A stretch of DNA of 44,188 nucleotides from a virus. Of the stretch, positions 19,485-27,274 are shown piece after piece. A model generated the notes under the pieces. That model made no database searches, had not been told where the DNA came from, and saw only the letters and a list, made by a program, of their open reading frames with translations. Made by a program: the position numbers and the translations under genes. The stretch spans positions 1-44,188 of the IMG/VR virus record IMGVR_UViG_3300006119_000020; one strand, written 5' to 3'. Numbering within the stretch: the stretch's first letter is position 1; each line of letters begins with the position of its first letter.

Positions 19485-19506
19485 TTTTTAGATCGACGCA
19501 CCAAAA

Positions 19507-19535
19507 AGCCGGAGATTTCTCCCCGGCTCTTTTTT
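19507..19535. terminator. bidirectional stem-loop terminator
   Basis: AGCCGG (19507-19512) pairs with CCGGCT (19523-19528), extended by GAGA/TCTC with a small bulge. It is flanked by CTTTTTT on the plus side and, on the minus strand, by GGCTTTTTGG after the hairpin. In the minus-strand late transcript it separates the capsid genes from the tail-tube genes and could reduce read-through so that capsid proteins are made in excess. Confidence 0.75.
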
Positions 19536-19547
19536 GGTAAAGAAGAA

Positions 19548-19742
19548 TTAACCTCTTGTAGGTGTCGGCTTCTTTTCTTCAGCTTTTGCTACAGAACCAA
19601 AGCCGTTTTCGGTTTTGCTATACTGATCTGGAAAACGCCGGATGGCGTCAACAAGATCGATTCCATGCAATGATACAGGAACCACACCCTTAACAGGGTC
19701 TTTGTAATAGCCCGTAACCCAGAAGTTATTTCCACTATCCAT
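19548..19742 (-). CDS. small protein downstream of capsid genes
   Basis: 64 residues (starts MDSGNNFWVTGYYKDP, contains GIDLVDAIRRFPDQY and ends in a Lys/Pro/Thr-rich tail). No family recognised. It is the last gene before the stem-loop at 19507-19535 and lies 12 bases after the cement-like gene, so it probably belongs to the head gene group. A minor head or decoration role is only an inference from position. Confidence 0.55.
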   Translation of the reverse strand: MDSGNNFWVTGYYKDPVKGVVPVSLHGIDLVDAIRRFPDQYSKTENGFGSVAKAEEKKPTPTRG

Positions 19743-19754
19743 TGTCCGTCCTCA

Positions 19755-20276
19755 TTAACCAGCGTCGTAAGTTAGCCAAGCATTGCAAACTGCGTTAGGC
19801 GCTGTTCCGTTAAGATCAATGCCAGCGCGGATATAACGATATACAATACCAGAACGGAAGTTCAGAACTGGAATGTAATCAGTTTCCCCGGTAGCCACAG
19901 CCGGAGAAGCGCCAGCCGCGATGAACGATGGGGAAATTGCAGAGCGAGCCCCGCCAAAGTCCTGCACCGTTAACATCTCAACATTGCCAGCGGCAAAGTT
20001 AGGGTCGTTAGAACCGAGAAGATACACAGTGTATTCCTCAGTGCCAGACGACTGTTTGCGCGAAACCCAATCGATGATGAAGTAACCATCGAACAGGCCC
20101 GGACCAACATCGAGCTGAACAGGGTTGCCGCCGCTTGTGAAGAAGCCAGAAGCCGAAAACGTCTGAGGCGTAATGTCACCCGTAAAGCAGGTAGCCGCAT
20201 CAAATGTGCCGACTTTCGTTGGTGGATTAAACGGAACTGGCGCTCCGTTGTTTCCAATAAAAGGACCAAGTGCCAT
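19755..20276 (-). CDS. putative capsid cement/decoration protein
   Basis: 173 residues from an ATG preceded by AAGGAGACAACGACA; the frame stays open further upstream but that region overlaps the capsid gene without a ribosome site. The protein is beta-rich: LDVGPGLFDGYFIIDWVSR and SGTEEYTVYLLGSNDPNF alternate strands, then a Gly/Ala-rich C-terminal half (SGIVYRYIRAGIDLNG). Its place directly after the major capsid gene and its size fit head-stabilising proteins of BPP-1-like podoviruses (Bbp16-type cement). I see no diagnostic motif, so the role is from gene order and fold-like composition. Confidence 0.6.
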   Translation of the reverse strand: MALGPFIGNNGAPVPFNPPTKVGTFDAATCFTGDITPQTFSASGFFTSGGNPVQLDVGPGLFDGYFIIDWVSRKQSSGTEEYTVYLLGSNDPNFAAGNVEMLTVQDFGGARSAISPSFIAAGASPAVATGETDYIPVLNFRSGIVYRYIRAGIDLNGTAPNAVCNAWLTYDAG

Positions 20277-20299
20277 TGTCGTTGTCTCCTTACAATTTG

Positions 20300-21286
20300 T
20301 TACGCTGCAATTTTTGCAGCGGTGATTGACGTAAGGCGAGCGACAGCGCGAGGATGTTCGCGGGCGATACCCCAGTCCCATTTGATGTGGGTTGAGCTGA
20401 ACGGAGCGCCGATCAACTGACCCTCTGGGCGAACGGTAAGAGGCGTCTGCTCAATTGAGTAAAGGCCACCGTCACGCAAAGAAACACAGTAAATCGATGC
20501 CGTCTGAGCAGCGCCACCACCAACACCAACTTCTGTGAAAGGCAGCATGTCAGGTGAATCGTCAGGCTCATAGCCGAACAGGATCGGAAGACCCTTGTAA
20601 CGCATAACGCGACGACCAAGCGGATCTGCTTGATCGTAAGTCACCGTGTTGTTGGTGAGCTGTGGATCGCGCGCAGAAGCGTCGAGATAAGGCATAAGTC
20701 CGCGAGGCATCAGCCAATGCGTTGGCTTGTTGACGAGCCAATACAGGATGTCGAGGTTAGCGAGCGAAAGAGGGCCGCCGCCAGCCGTAACAGAATTGTT
20801 CAGAAGGTTGCCGCCCGTTCCTGCATTGGTAGCAAGATTGAGGCAACGTGACTGAATACCATTCGGAGCCGTTGGGTTCAGATCGTTGTCGCTTTTAATA
20901 AAAGCAGCCGTAAACATTTGCGCAAGAGCAGTTGTCTTCAGCTTGATCTGACGAGCTTCGTGATCTGGGCCGAGACGATCTTGGATCGCGCGGTCAACTT
21001 TAACGTATTCGTCAACGAAGAACGTGTCTTCTTCACGGAGGTTGAAGTGACCCGTTGCTTCGCCGCCAGCCGTGTTAAGGCCACGGAAACCAACCGATGG
21101 GACATTCGCAATGTCCATATAGGCGCGTTTACCGTTCTGCGCAGGAAGAAATGGCATTGCTGCCATAAGGTCAGATTCAGACGCCATATTCTCCACGAAT
21201 ATGCGCGTTGGGCTGTCCTGCTCCATTGTCTTGGCATATTCCAAGAGGGTAATTGGAGCAGAGACGGAGCTATAAATAGTAGCCAT
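20300..21286 (-). CDS. major capsid protein
   Basis: 328 residues, HK97-type coat protein by position and features: N-terminal helical arm (ITLLEYAKTMEQDSPTRIF), E-loop-like stretch around FRGLNTAGGEA, long spine helix with RAIQDRLGPDHEARQIKL and ALAQMFTAAF, and a C-terminal segment with RVMRYKGLPILFGYEPDD and GQLIGAPFSSTHIKWDWG. GAGGTAAACTGAG precedes the ATG. It follows the scaffold gene by 14 bases and precedes the cement-like gene, the usual order. It would assemble with the scaffold and portal into the procapsid. Confidence 0.88.
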   Translation of the reverse strand: MATIYSSVSAPITLLEYAKTMEQDSPTRIFVENMASESDLMAAMPFLPAQNGKRAYMDIANVPSVGFRGLNTAGGEATGHFNLREEDTFFVDEYVKVDRAIQDRLGPDHEARQIKLKTTALAQMFTAAFIKSDNDLNPTAPNGIQSRCLNLATNAGTGGNLLNNSVTAGGGPLSLANLDILYWLVNKPTHWLMPRGLMPYLDASARDPQLTNNTVTYDQADPLGRRVMRYKGLPILFGYEPDDSPDMLPFTEVGVGGGAAQTASIYCVSLRDGGLYSIEQTPLTVRPEGQLIGAPFSSTHIKWDWGIAREHPRAVARLTSITAAKIAA

Positions 21287-21300
21287 CTCAGTTTACCTCG

Positions 21301-22065
21301 TTAGTTAGCACCACGGCGGTCATGCTGGGACCGAGCCGCCCAGCGTTGCTCGAACGTCATCTTGTCCCAACCCTCGATGTCGCCGCCGCCAACGCCATCG
21401 CGCCCCAAACCATTGAACGATGACGCCCCTTGGTTTGTGAGAGCCTTTTGAATTTTCTCGAATGATTTAACGATGTCTGGCGTGTGCAGCGTATAAGCCA
21501 ACTGCGAGCCGACCTTTTCGCCAAAGGCAGAATTGAACCAGACCTTAACAGCATCAACGCGCTGCGCGCCGTTGTCTCCAAGAGCCGTGAACAACTGTTT
21601 ACGCTCTGCCTCAACCTGAGACATGTAATCTTTTTGAGACTCTGCGGCGAGATTGACGTAACGCTTAGCTAAGTCCTTATACTCAGACTTTGTAAGGTTC
21701 TTTTCTAACGCAACTTCTTGCAAGAATTTCCACATGCGATGGCTTGGATCGATTTTAAATCCTTGTGGGACTTCATCGCCCTCACCAAGAACACCATAGC
21801 CATCTGGCGCTTCTGGCATTTCAGCGCGGCGCTTTGCAGCAAGTTCATCTTGCTGACGTTTAAACTCATTTAGCTCTTTGAACTTATTGCCAAGCTCATC
21901 ATATTTGACGCCGCGCTGCGGATCATAAAACTCCTCAGAAACCCAAGCAGGGCGTGAAGGTGGTTCACTTCTCTGTTGGGAGACGGCGGGAGATTCCGCG
22001 CTGTCCAGTCGCAATTCCGCTTGTGCGGGTGCGAGCGAGTTCTGCTGCGTCAGGTCGTCTGTCAT
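21301..22065 (-). CDS. capsid scaffolding protein
   Basis: 254 residues, highly charged and helical, rich in Glu, Lys, Gln and Ala (KFKELNEFKRQQDELAAKRR, LAAESQKDYMSQVEAERKQL), with a Pro/Ser-rich N-terminal 40 residues and a Gly-rich linker before the C-terminal helix (WDKMTFEQRWAARS). This composition and the place between portal and major capsid genes are typical of podovirus scaffold proteins, which guide coat assembly and leave before packaging. Its first 100 bases overlap another frame (21965-22270). The ribosome site is weak (AGAGAAC). Confidence 0.8.
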   Translation of the reverse strand: MTDDLTQQNSLAPAQAELRLDSAESPAVSQQRSEPPSRPAWVSEEFYDPQRGVKYDELGNKFKELNEFKRQQDELAAKRRAEMPEAPDGYGVLGEGDEVPQGFKIDPSHRMWKFLQEVALEKNLTKSEYKDLAKRYVNLAAESQKDYMSQVEAERKQLFTALGDNGAQRVDAVKVWFNSAFGEKVGSQLAYTLHTPDIVKSFEKIQKALTNQGASSFNGLGRDGVGGGDIEGWDKMTFEQRWAARSQHDRRGAN

Positions 22066-22270
22066 GCGGTTGTTCTCTAAGTTCCATTAAGGTTAGAAGT
22101 TCGAGCGCGAAACTGCGGCGACCTTCATTTCTTTCCAACGCACCGGCCTCTGATCCAGCCGGAACAACATATTGAAGTGTGCGAAGAAGAAGCTGAGAGA
22201 GATATTGAGCGTCTGCATAAAGACCTAAACGCTTCAAACCTTCTCGTTCTTCATCATCTGGAAAAACCAT
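21965..22270 (-). CDS. small protein overlapping the scaffold start
   Basis: 101 residues. It begins 13 bases after the portal stop and has a good ribosome site (AAGGATC, 6 bases before ATG), better than that of the scaffold gene it overlaps by 101 bases in another frame. The first 60 residues look like an ordinary small helical protein (EREGLKRLGLYADAQYLSQL and FALELLTLMELREQ); the last 35 residues, within the overlap, are Arg/Thr-rich and probably less constrained. A small gene between portal and scaffold is common in T7-like phages. Function unknown. Confidence 0.6.
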   Translation of the reverse strand: MVFPDDEEREGLKRLGLYADAQYLSQLLLRTLQYVVPAGSEAGALERNEGRRSFALELLTLMELREQPHDRRPDAAELARTRTSGIATGQRGISRRLPTEK

Positions 22271-22283
22271 TTTGATCCTTTAT

Positions 22284-23936
22284 TTATTGAGGCATTTGCG
22301 CTTCTGGCGGCATTGGTGGTCCACCACCGCCCTGTGGGATTGCAGGTGGCTTAGGCGGCAATGCGCCGACAAGTTTCTGCATTTGCGCAACAGCCGCAGC
22401 TTGTTCGTTTGGATCGCGCTGAACCCAAATTGAATTGACACCCATTTTGTTGGCGATGTTCTTCAAGGTCTTCTGACCATCGGTCGCCATCTTCCATTCC
22501 TCTGGGAATGAACCAGCGCCGATCTGAGCGAAGCGCGCAAAGAGCGCGACTTCTTCCTGCTCCGCAGAACGGATCGCAGGGTTGTAAGGCAGCATTGCAA
22601 TTTCATGCTTTTCGCCGCGCACACCTTCAACCGTCACACGATCGACAGCGCCGGATTTCTCAAGCAGATATTGGAATCTTGTAAAGGTGCCAGCGCAAAA
22701 CTCTTGCCAGAACACAAGACCCGGTGTGCCGATACGACGCTGTGCGAGCGTCATTTCATCAAGCCATTGCGTTGCCGTTGGTGGCGTCTTTCCGTCTTGT
22801 TGCGGCCAATCCAAGAAGAACAATTTCTTGACGCGCGCTTCAATCTCATTCGTCATGTAGATCGCAGGATCTAATGGCGGGAATGAATAAAGGTTCTTAA
22901 TAGCTCCTTCTTCGCCGGGGCGAATAGGATAAGCCATGCCTGACTCGATGCCGTCTTGAATGTTTGTGAATGAACTATCTGGGAAAGAGATTGGTGGAGA
23001 TAAAGCAAAGTCCACGTTACGGACTTTCATTGCCGCCAGCTCGTCAACGACACGGAGATCGGGCAACGCTTGAACCAAAGGCCCGACCCCCCACGCCCAA
23101 TCGGGCGTAGCGTTGAAACGCGCAACAACTAACGGACAGGAACCTTTGCCTCTTAAAATTGCTTCGTGGCAAATAAAGCCATCAATGGTAATCGTGTGCT
23201 GCCATTTCTCGACGCCGCTATCATCGTAGATGCGCCAGAATCCCCATACAACAACGCACGATTTATTCTCATCACGCTCGCCGCGCTCAACCACCTTTGG
23301 CGGGATCTCGACATTGTTTGGGAGAATAGCTTTTAAATATCGATAGCGCGTGTGACGAACGACAAAGCGATCGTCAATACTGCCGTCAGGACCGACATTA
23401 ATCTCAAGCTCGCGGATAGGAACACACTGAACGACAGGTGGTTTCCATCCATGATCCTGCTCGATCCATAGCGCCACAGTGCCAAGCGCAAGGTCTGGAT
23501 TAAAAGCCTTGCCGCACTCTGCGTAGAAATTGCTGGCAAGGATCGATTGAAAGATAATCTTGTCGGCGTCAGCCGTGGCCCGCTCGACCATAATCCGCTG
23601 ATCCAATGGGACGAATGAAGCCGGACGGCGCGTCAACCATTGTTGGGTTTGCGGGAAAAACGTATTGATAATGACTGTTGGAAAGTCGCCAGCCAACTCA
23701 AAGCCAAGCGATGTATTGATCTGCGGGATGTCAAACCATTTGCCCTGCGGCTTTGGGCTTGATGAATTTACCGTAATGGCGCGATGAGGCGCTGCAAAGA
23801 CGTAGCCCTCGCGGAAATCAAACTCAAAGGGAGCTTTTTGTTTGCGCGCATCGGCCAAACGCCGACGCACAGCAATCTGTAGCATCTCTCTATTTCTGAC
23901 AGGCTCTAGTTGCTCAATAGCAAAAATGTCAGCCAT
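22284..23936 (-). CDS. portal (head-to-tail connector) protein
   Basis: 550 residues, matching the phage head-to-tail connecting protein family of T7-like podoviruses: N-terminal KWFDIPQINTSLGFELAGDF and PTVIINTFFPQTQQWLTRRP, a wing region with GTVALWIEQDHGWKPP and VPIRELEINVGPDGSIDD, then the conserved stem/crown stretch VGPLVQALPDLRVVDELAA, followed by ALSPPISFPDSSF and LFFLDWPQQDGKTPPTATQW. The C-terminus is Pro/Gly-rich. A dodecameric ring of this protein is the DNA entry channel, the motor docking site and the tail attachment site. Start and upstream stop overlap by ATGA at 23936. Confidence 0.88.
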   Translation of the reverse strand: MADIFAIEQLEPVRNREMLQIAVRRRLADARKQKAPFEFDFREGYVFAAPHRAITVNSSSPKPQGKWFDIPQINTSLGFELAGDFPTVIINTFFPQTQQWLTRRPASFVPLDQRIMVERATADADKIIFQSILASNFYAECGKAFNPDLALGTVALWIEQDHGWKPPVVQCVPIRELEINVGPDGSIDDRFVVRHTRYRYLKAILPNNVEIPPKVVERGERDENKSCVVVWGFWRIYDDSGVEKWQHTITIDGFICHEAILRGKGSCPLVVARFNATPDWAWGVGPLVQALPDLRVVDELAAMKVRNVDFALSPPISFPDSSFTNIQDGIESGMAYPIRPGEEGAIKNLYSFPPLDPAIYMTNEIEARVKKLFFLDWPQQDGKTPPTATQWLDEMTLAQRRIGTPGLVFWQEFCAGTFTRFQYLLEKSGAVDRVTVEGVRGEKHEIAMLPYNPAIRSAEQEEVALFARFAQIGAGSFPEEWKMATDGQKTLKNIANKMGVNSIWVQRDPNEQAAAVAQMQKLVGALPPKPPAIPQGGGGPPMPPEAQMPQ

Positions 23937-24343
23937 TAGGCCGTCCCGGTCGTGCTATTAATGGCGCCAGAATTAATGGCCGATTGAAGCGGCATAACCG
24001 TCTGAGCAGGAGCAACGCCCGACGCGACTGTGCCAAGATTCTGGTTTGCGCCAAGGATTGAATTGGTCGCACCAAACTGGCGAAGCATGTTCCATGTGCC
24101 GGATGATACGTCAGCTTGAACCTGACCAACCTGCTTCTGGATTGCAGCCTGTTGCTGCGCGGTCATCTGAGCTTGTTGCTGAGCTTGTTGCGCTGCGGCT
24201 TGGTCTGCCTGAGCCTGTTGCTCGGCTTGGAACTGAGCCTGTTGCTGAGCCATCTGTTGCTGCATTTGCTGTTGCATCTGCATCTGCATCATCATCATCA
24301 TCATCATGCCCATGCCGCCGTCGCCGCCGCCGCCACCGCCCAT
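23936..24343 (-). CDS. Met/Gln-rich low-complexity protein upstream of portal
   Basis: 135 residues with an extreme composition: a glycine run, then seven consecutive Met, then mixed Met/Gln (QMQMQQQMQQQMAQQQ) and Gln/Ala heptad-like repeats to about residue 75; the C-terminal 60 residues are ordinary (GTWNMLRQFGATNSILGA). GGAGGG lies at the proper spacing before the ATG but is part of a stem (24350-24381). It overlaps the portal start by ATGA. In T7 the gene just before the portal (7.3) encodes a small Ala/Gly-rich tail-assembly protein; equivalence is only positional. The run of ATG codons is also a trinucleotide repeat prone to slippage. Confidence 0.7.
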   Translation of the reverse strand: MGGGGGGDGGMGMMMMMMMQMQMQQQMQQQMAQQQAQFQAEQQAQADQAAAQQAQQQAQMTAQQQAAIQKQVGQVQADVSSGTWNMLRQFGATNSILGANQNLGTVASGVAPAQTVMPLQSAINSGAINSTTGTA

Positions 24344-24349
24344 GAAAAA

Positions 24350-24381
24350 ACCCTCCGACCAAAATTAACTGGCGGGAGGGT
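24350..24381 (-). promoter_or_regulatory. hairpin that can sequester a ribosome binding site
   Basis: On the minus strand ACCCTCC (24381-24375) can pair with GGAGGGT (24356-24350) across an 18-base loop. GGAGGGT is the ribosome site of the Met/Gln-rich gene and is followed by TTTTTTC and the ATG. It therefore resembles both an intrinsic terminator and an RBS-hiding leader, and could set the ratio between terminase-side and portal-side translation. Confidence 0.5.
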
Positions 24382-24410
24382 ATGAAACGCTCAGGCTAAG
24401 ATCGACGCAC

Positions 24411-24809
24411 TCAACTCTTTAGATGTTCAGCTCCATCTTTAATCAATTCCCAATAAAGCTGGTCAGGCGTGACAACCCACCACCTTTTGAATCCTAATGA
24501 ATGTTTGACAAATGAAACGCATGTAGCAAAGCCACGAAATACAAATTCTCTGTCTTTGACATTGGCCCTTACAATAGCGCAATCGCCGCCAGATAAGACC
24601 TTGGCTATGGGCGCCACACCATTTTCTGTTCCGTGGACGGAAAAGATATGGACCCCTTTAAAGTCAAAATCGACATAGACCCATGTGTTTGTTTCGACCA
24701 TATAGCGAAACAATGAGACATGTTTAAATTCGCCGGGGGTTAGTTTGCCATACCATGTCGAGGCGTTGCGCCAAAAGGCTATGCACCAATCGTTGCTGCC
24801 ATTGGTCAT
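24411..24809 (-). CDS. conserved-looking phage protein next to large terminase
   Basis: 132 residues, no domain recognised. It is rich in aromatic residues (six Trp, many Phe), with WCIAFWRNASTWYGKLTPGE at the start, WVYVDFDFKGVHIFSVHG in the middle and GFKRWWVVTPDQLYWELIKD at the end, which suggests a compact alpha/beta fold. It overlaps the terminase end by ATGA and is therefore probably made with it. A hairpin follows before the next gene. The role is unknown; packaging or head assembly is suggested only by the neighbours. Confidence 0.65.
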   Translation of the reverse strand: MTNGSNDWCIAFWRNASTWYGKLTPGEFKHVSLFRYMVETNTWVYVDFDFKGVHIFSVHGTENGVAPIAKVLSGGDCAIVRANVKDREFVFRGFATCVSFVKHSLGFKRWWVVTPDQLYWELIKDGAEHLKS

Positions 24810-26323
24810 GCGTGAATTTTCCTCAAATCCTTGCGGCCTTTTTCCACCCTGACATAGCGAGGCAATGAATTAACGTGAGATCCATTAAGGACTCGGCCAT
24901 TGCCAAGGAACAAAACCATATATTGCAGACAGTCACAGATGTCTGAATACTTGTCTTTCTCAGGCGTAGGATCTTCGCCAAACATCAGTTTGCGCATTTG
25001 ATACTTGCCGGACATGCCAGCAACCAATGTAGGACAATTCATGGGATCGACATTAATCCTTGGACCGCCATTGACCAGCTCATTCAAAGCCTGTTCGACG
25101 GCCATGATGCGCGTTTCGATATGATTGTTTTTAACTGGCGCTGGCGTGACATTCATGCCATTGGCGCGGAAAACATCATAGGCTGTTCGCTCGTCAGCTT
25201 GACCGCGATCTTGGCCCTTTGGATCGCCAGTGAAGCGATACATCGCTCCGGGGAAATGCTGATCGAGGAATCTTTTTAAAGCTGGCGCAAAGGTTGCCGC
25301 CCCAACGCCATACATTCTAAATTCGCGTAGGATGTAGAGCCTGTTCCCGATTTCCTGCGCGACAAGAGCAGATGGGCGACGACCAAAATCCAGAGCAACA
25401 ATGACAGCGTAAGAAGGATTATATTCAAGACCGCGCGGTGAAACATGCGTCTCTCTCCTAAACATTGGCCATACAGGATCGCCGTCAACCACAAATGTTA
25501 TGCGGTTCATAAGTCGGCTATCAATCCATTGTTTAGATTTTCCCCGGCGTTTTTCAGAATAGAAATGATCTTCTAGCCACCGCGCATTTTCCGCTTCTGG
25601 GTTTGGAATATAGTCATTGACGGTCTTGCCATCTGCCGCAAAAACTTCAACCAACGCTGGCGGTTGCACATAATATCCCCAATCGCTTGGCCAGTATGAT
25701 CGATCTTCTTCTGCTACTTCGTCAGGATAAGGCACCTCTGCCGTCATTTGAACAAGCCAATGATCTTCATTAGGCGCGTTAAGATCGGCTAAGACGCCAG
25801 ACCATTTAGAGCCACCATCTTTTAACGCAGGATAACGACCTGTGCGACTTTCCGCTTCGTCAAAGATAATCTTCGGAATATATTCAAGCTCGTTAAACCA
25901 AACGCCCGTCAACTCTAATGATCTGAGCTTGGCAATGTCTGACTCGTCATCGAGGGCGAGAAAGATAACTTCACATTCAACATCAGCCCATTTCATCACA
26001 TGGTTCATTGGTTTGCCCCAATTAAATCTCCCATAGAGATTTTCTGGGAACCAATCGAGCCACGTTCTTACGGTTGTGTTTCGTAGAGCTGGATAATTGT
26101 TTCGGATGATCGCCCAACGGGATCTTCTGATCCCGTCGAGCGGTGATTTGTTTTGCTCGGCAGCCAACATAGCAATCTTGATACAACTACATGAAGAAGT
26201 GCCGCTACCGATAGGACCGCGAATAATAGAGACATGACGACGATCGACAAGATACTCAGACAGAATTTTTCCGTCAGGCTCGTAAATTTTCCGTCCGTAT
26301 TCATCAATGTCTAACGCCGCCAC
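24806..26323 (-). CDS. terminase large subunit (TerL)
   Basis: 505 residues from a GTG at 26323 preceded by AAGGAAG at 7-base spacing; a longer frame from a GTG at 26401 has no ribosome site and would overlap the upstream small gene by 98 bases. The N-terminal ATPase has a deviant Walker A, GPIGSGTSS (about residues 36-44, Thr in place of the usual Lys), and Walker B-like LTGVWFNELEY. The C-terminal RNase H-like nuclease shows YAVIVALDFGRRP, RFTGDPKGQD and DKYSDICDCLQYM with the expected acidic residues. It cuts concatemers and pumps DNA through the portal. Confidence 0.9.
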   Translation of the reverse strand: MAALDIDEYGRKIYEPDGKILSEYLVDRRHVSIIRGPIGSGTSSCSCIKIAMLAAEQNKSPLDGIRRSRWAIIRNNYPALRNTTVRTWLDWFPENLYGRFNWGKPMNHVMKWADVECEVIFLALDDESDIAKLRSLELTGVWFNELEYIPKIIFDEAESRTGRYPALKDGGSKWSGVLADLNAPNEDHWLVQMTAEVPYPDEVAEEDRSYWPSDWGYYVQPPALVEVFAADGKTVNDYIPNPEAENARWLEDHFYSEKRRGKSKQWIDSRLMNRITFVVDGDPVWPMFRRETHVSPRGLEYNPSYAVIVALDFGRRPSALVAQEIGNRLYILREFRMYGVGAATFAPALKRFLDQHFPGAMYRFTGDPKGQDRGQADERTAYDVFRANGMNVTPAPVKNNHIETRIMAVEQALNELVNGGPRINVDPMNCPTLVAGMSGKYQMRKLMFGEDPTPEKDKYSDICDCLQYMVLFLGNGRVLNGSHVNSLPRYVRVEKGRKDLRKIHA

Positions 26324-26483
26324 GCAATCTTCCTTCACAGATATATCTTTTGTGCTTTTCCTCAGTTGGCTTGAGGCGGTCTGCCTCTGCCACGCAATCA
26401 CCTATGGTTGAATAGCGGCGAATATCCTCGCAGACTTCGCCGCTAGACGACATGAATGTGCAAAGCATCAGCACATAAATCAT
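26304..26483 (-). CDS. small exported or membrane-anchored Cys-containing protein
   Basis: 59 residues from an ATG that overlaps the upstream small gene by ATGA; GGATGGG lies 8 bases upstream. It starts with a short hydrophobic segment (MIYVLMLCTFM) followed by a small soluble domain with cysteines in GEVCEDI, GDCVAEA and RYICEGR. Such small Cys-containing exported proteins are common in phage lysis or accessory positions. It overlaps the terminase start by 20 bases. Function unknown. Confidence 0.55.
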   Translation of the reverse strand: MIYVLMLCTFMSSSGEVCEDIRRYSTIGDCVAEADRLKPTEEKHKRYICEGRLRGGVRH

Positions 26484-26587
26484 CCTACTACCCATCCAAT
26501 AACGACAGCAATCACCTCGTTAATGAAAGGACACTCAGTCGGCCAAGGCGCTGCAACGCCTTTTTTAACTACAGCCATAAGCATCAT
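26480..26587 (-). CDS. 35-residue membrane peptide
   Basis: A short frame coupled at both ends by ATGA: its ATG (26587) overlaps the stop of the gene at 26584-27270, and its TGA overlaps the ATG of the next small gene. The peptide begins MMLMAVVKKG, has a WPTECPF centre and ends in a hydrophobic stretch (INEVIAVVIGWVVG) able to span or enter a membrane. The perfect coupling on both sides supports translation. Function unknown; holin-like accessory peptide is one option. Confidence 0.5.
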   Translation of the reverse strand: MMLMAVVKKGVAAPWPTECPFINEVIAVVIGWVVG

Positions 26588-27270
26588 GCTATCTCCATAA
26601 GGTAGTCAGCCACACTCATTTTGAGACTTTCCTTAGACGCTTTAGCAATCAGCATGTCGCGTCTTTCTTGCTCGCCGAACTCAACAACCTTGGCGTCAGA
26701 CCGTTCCCATGTTGTGAATGTGCCGTCAGGATTTTGGATGATAAACGCCACGCCAACTGGACCAACACCTTCTGCCATCCAGTAGCGCGCGCCACTTACC
26801 TTTGTTCCCCATTTCTGAGCATATGAGAAGACAAGCACATTGTTGAACTTGTCTCCCTGCCATGTCTCAAACTCAGGCAACAATTCCTCATACACAACAG
26901 TTTGTTCAGCTTCGGCAATGATTGTTGGAATACATTGCCAAGGGTCTGTCTCAACCTTGTTGTAGTAATTGCCGGGAACATACTCGACATTGCCCCAACC
27001 AATTGGCGGGTTCATCACAACGATACGCCCGTCTGGGTAATCGTCGCGCCATTCTGCAACGCCAAACGCAGTTCTAATCTGCATGAACCATTTATTTAAA
27101 AATGTTCCATCGGCAGCATAGTTTTCCTGCGCCATAGAGTTGTGATTGCTGTCATAGTAGAAATTGGTGGTATAGGGCGCGACCGCCCCATCCTTTGTTG
27201 AATACTGGAACTGGCGAAGACCAGAGAAGAAAAACGGCCAGTAGTTTCCGATATAGACTTGCTGCGTCAT
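26584..27270 (-). CDS. fibre-linked protein of unknown function
   Basis: 228 residues from ATG at 27270, four bases after the fibre stop. Aromatic and beta-rich N-terminal half (VYIGNYWPFFFSGLRQFQYS, WFMQIRTAFGVAEWRDDY), a central segment with YNKVETDPWQCIPTIIAEAE and a C-terminal helix (RRDMLIAKASKESLKMSVAD). No chaperone or enzyme motif is recognised. It directly follows the second fibre gene, a position often taken by fibre assembly proteins or fibre-tip adhesins; both are possible. It is coupled to the membrane peptide downstream. Confidence 0.6.
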   Translation of the reverse strand: MTQQVYIGNYWPFFFSGLRQFQYSTKDGAVAPYTTNFYYDSNHNSMAQENYAADGTFLNKWFMQIRTAFGVAEWRDDYPDGRIVVMNPPIGWGNVEYVPGNYYNKVETDPWQCIPTIIAEAEQTVVYEELLPEFETWQGDKFNNVLVFSYAQKWGTKVSGARYWMAEGVGPVGVAFIIQNPDGTFTTWERSDAKVVEFGEQERRDMLIAKASKESLKMSVADYLMEIA

Positions 27271-27274
27271 CGGA

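Noticed and set aside
24111-24362. Minus-strand frame with poly-Arg/poly-Asp next to the Met/Gln gene
   Set aside because: It is the same trinucleotide tract in another frame, without its own ribosome site.
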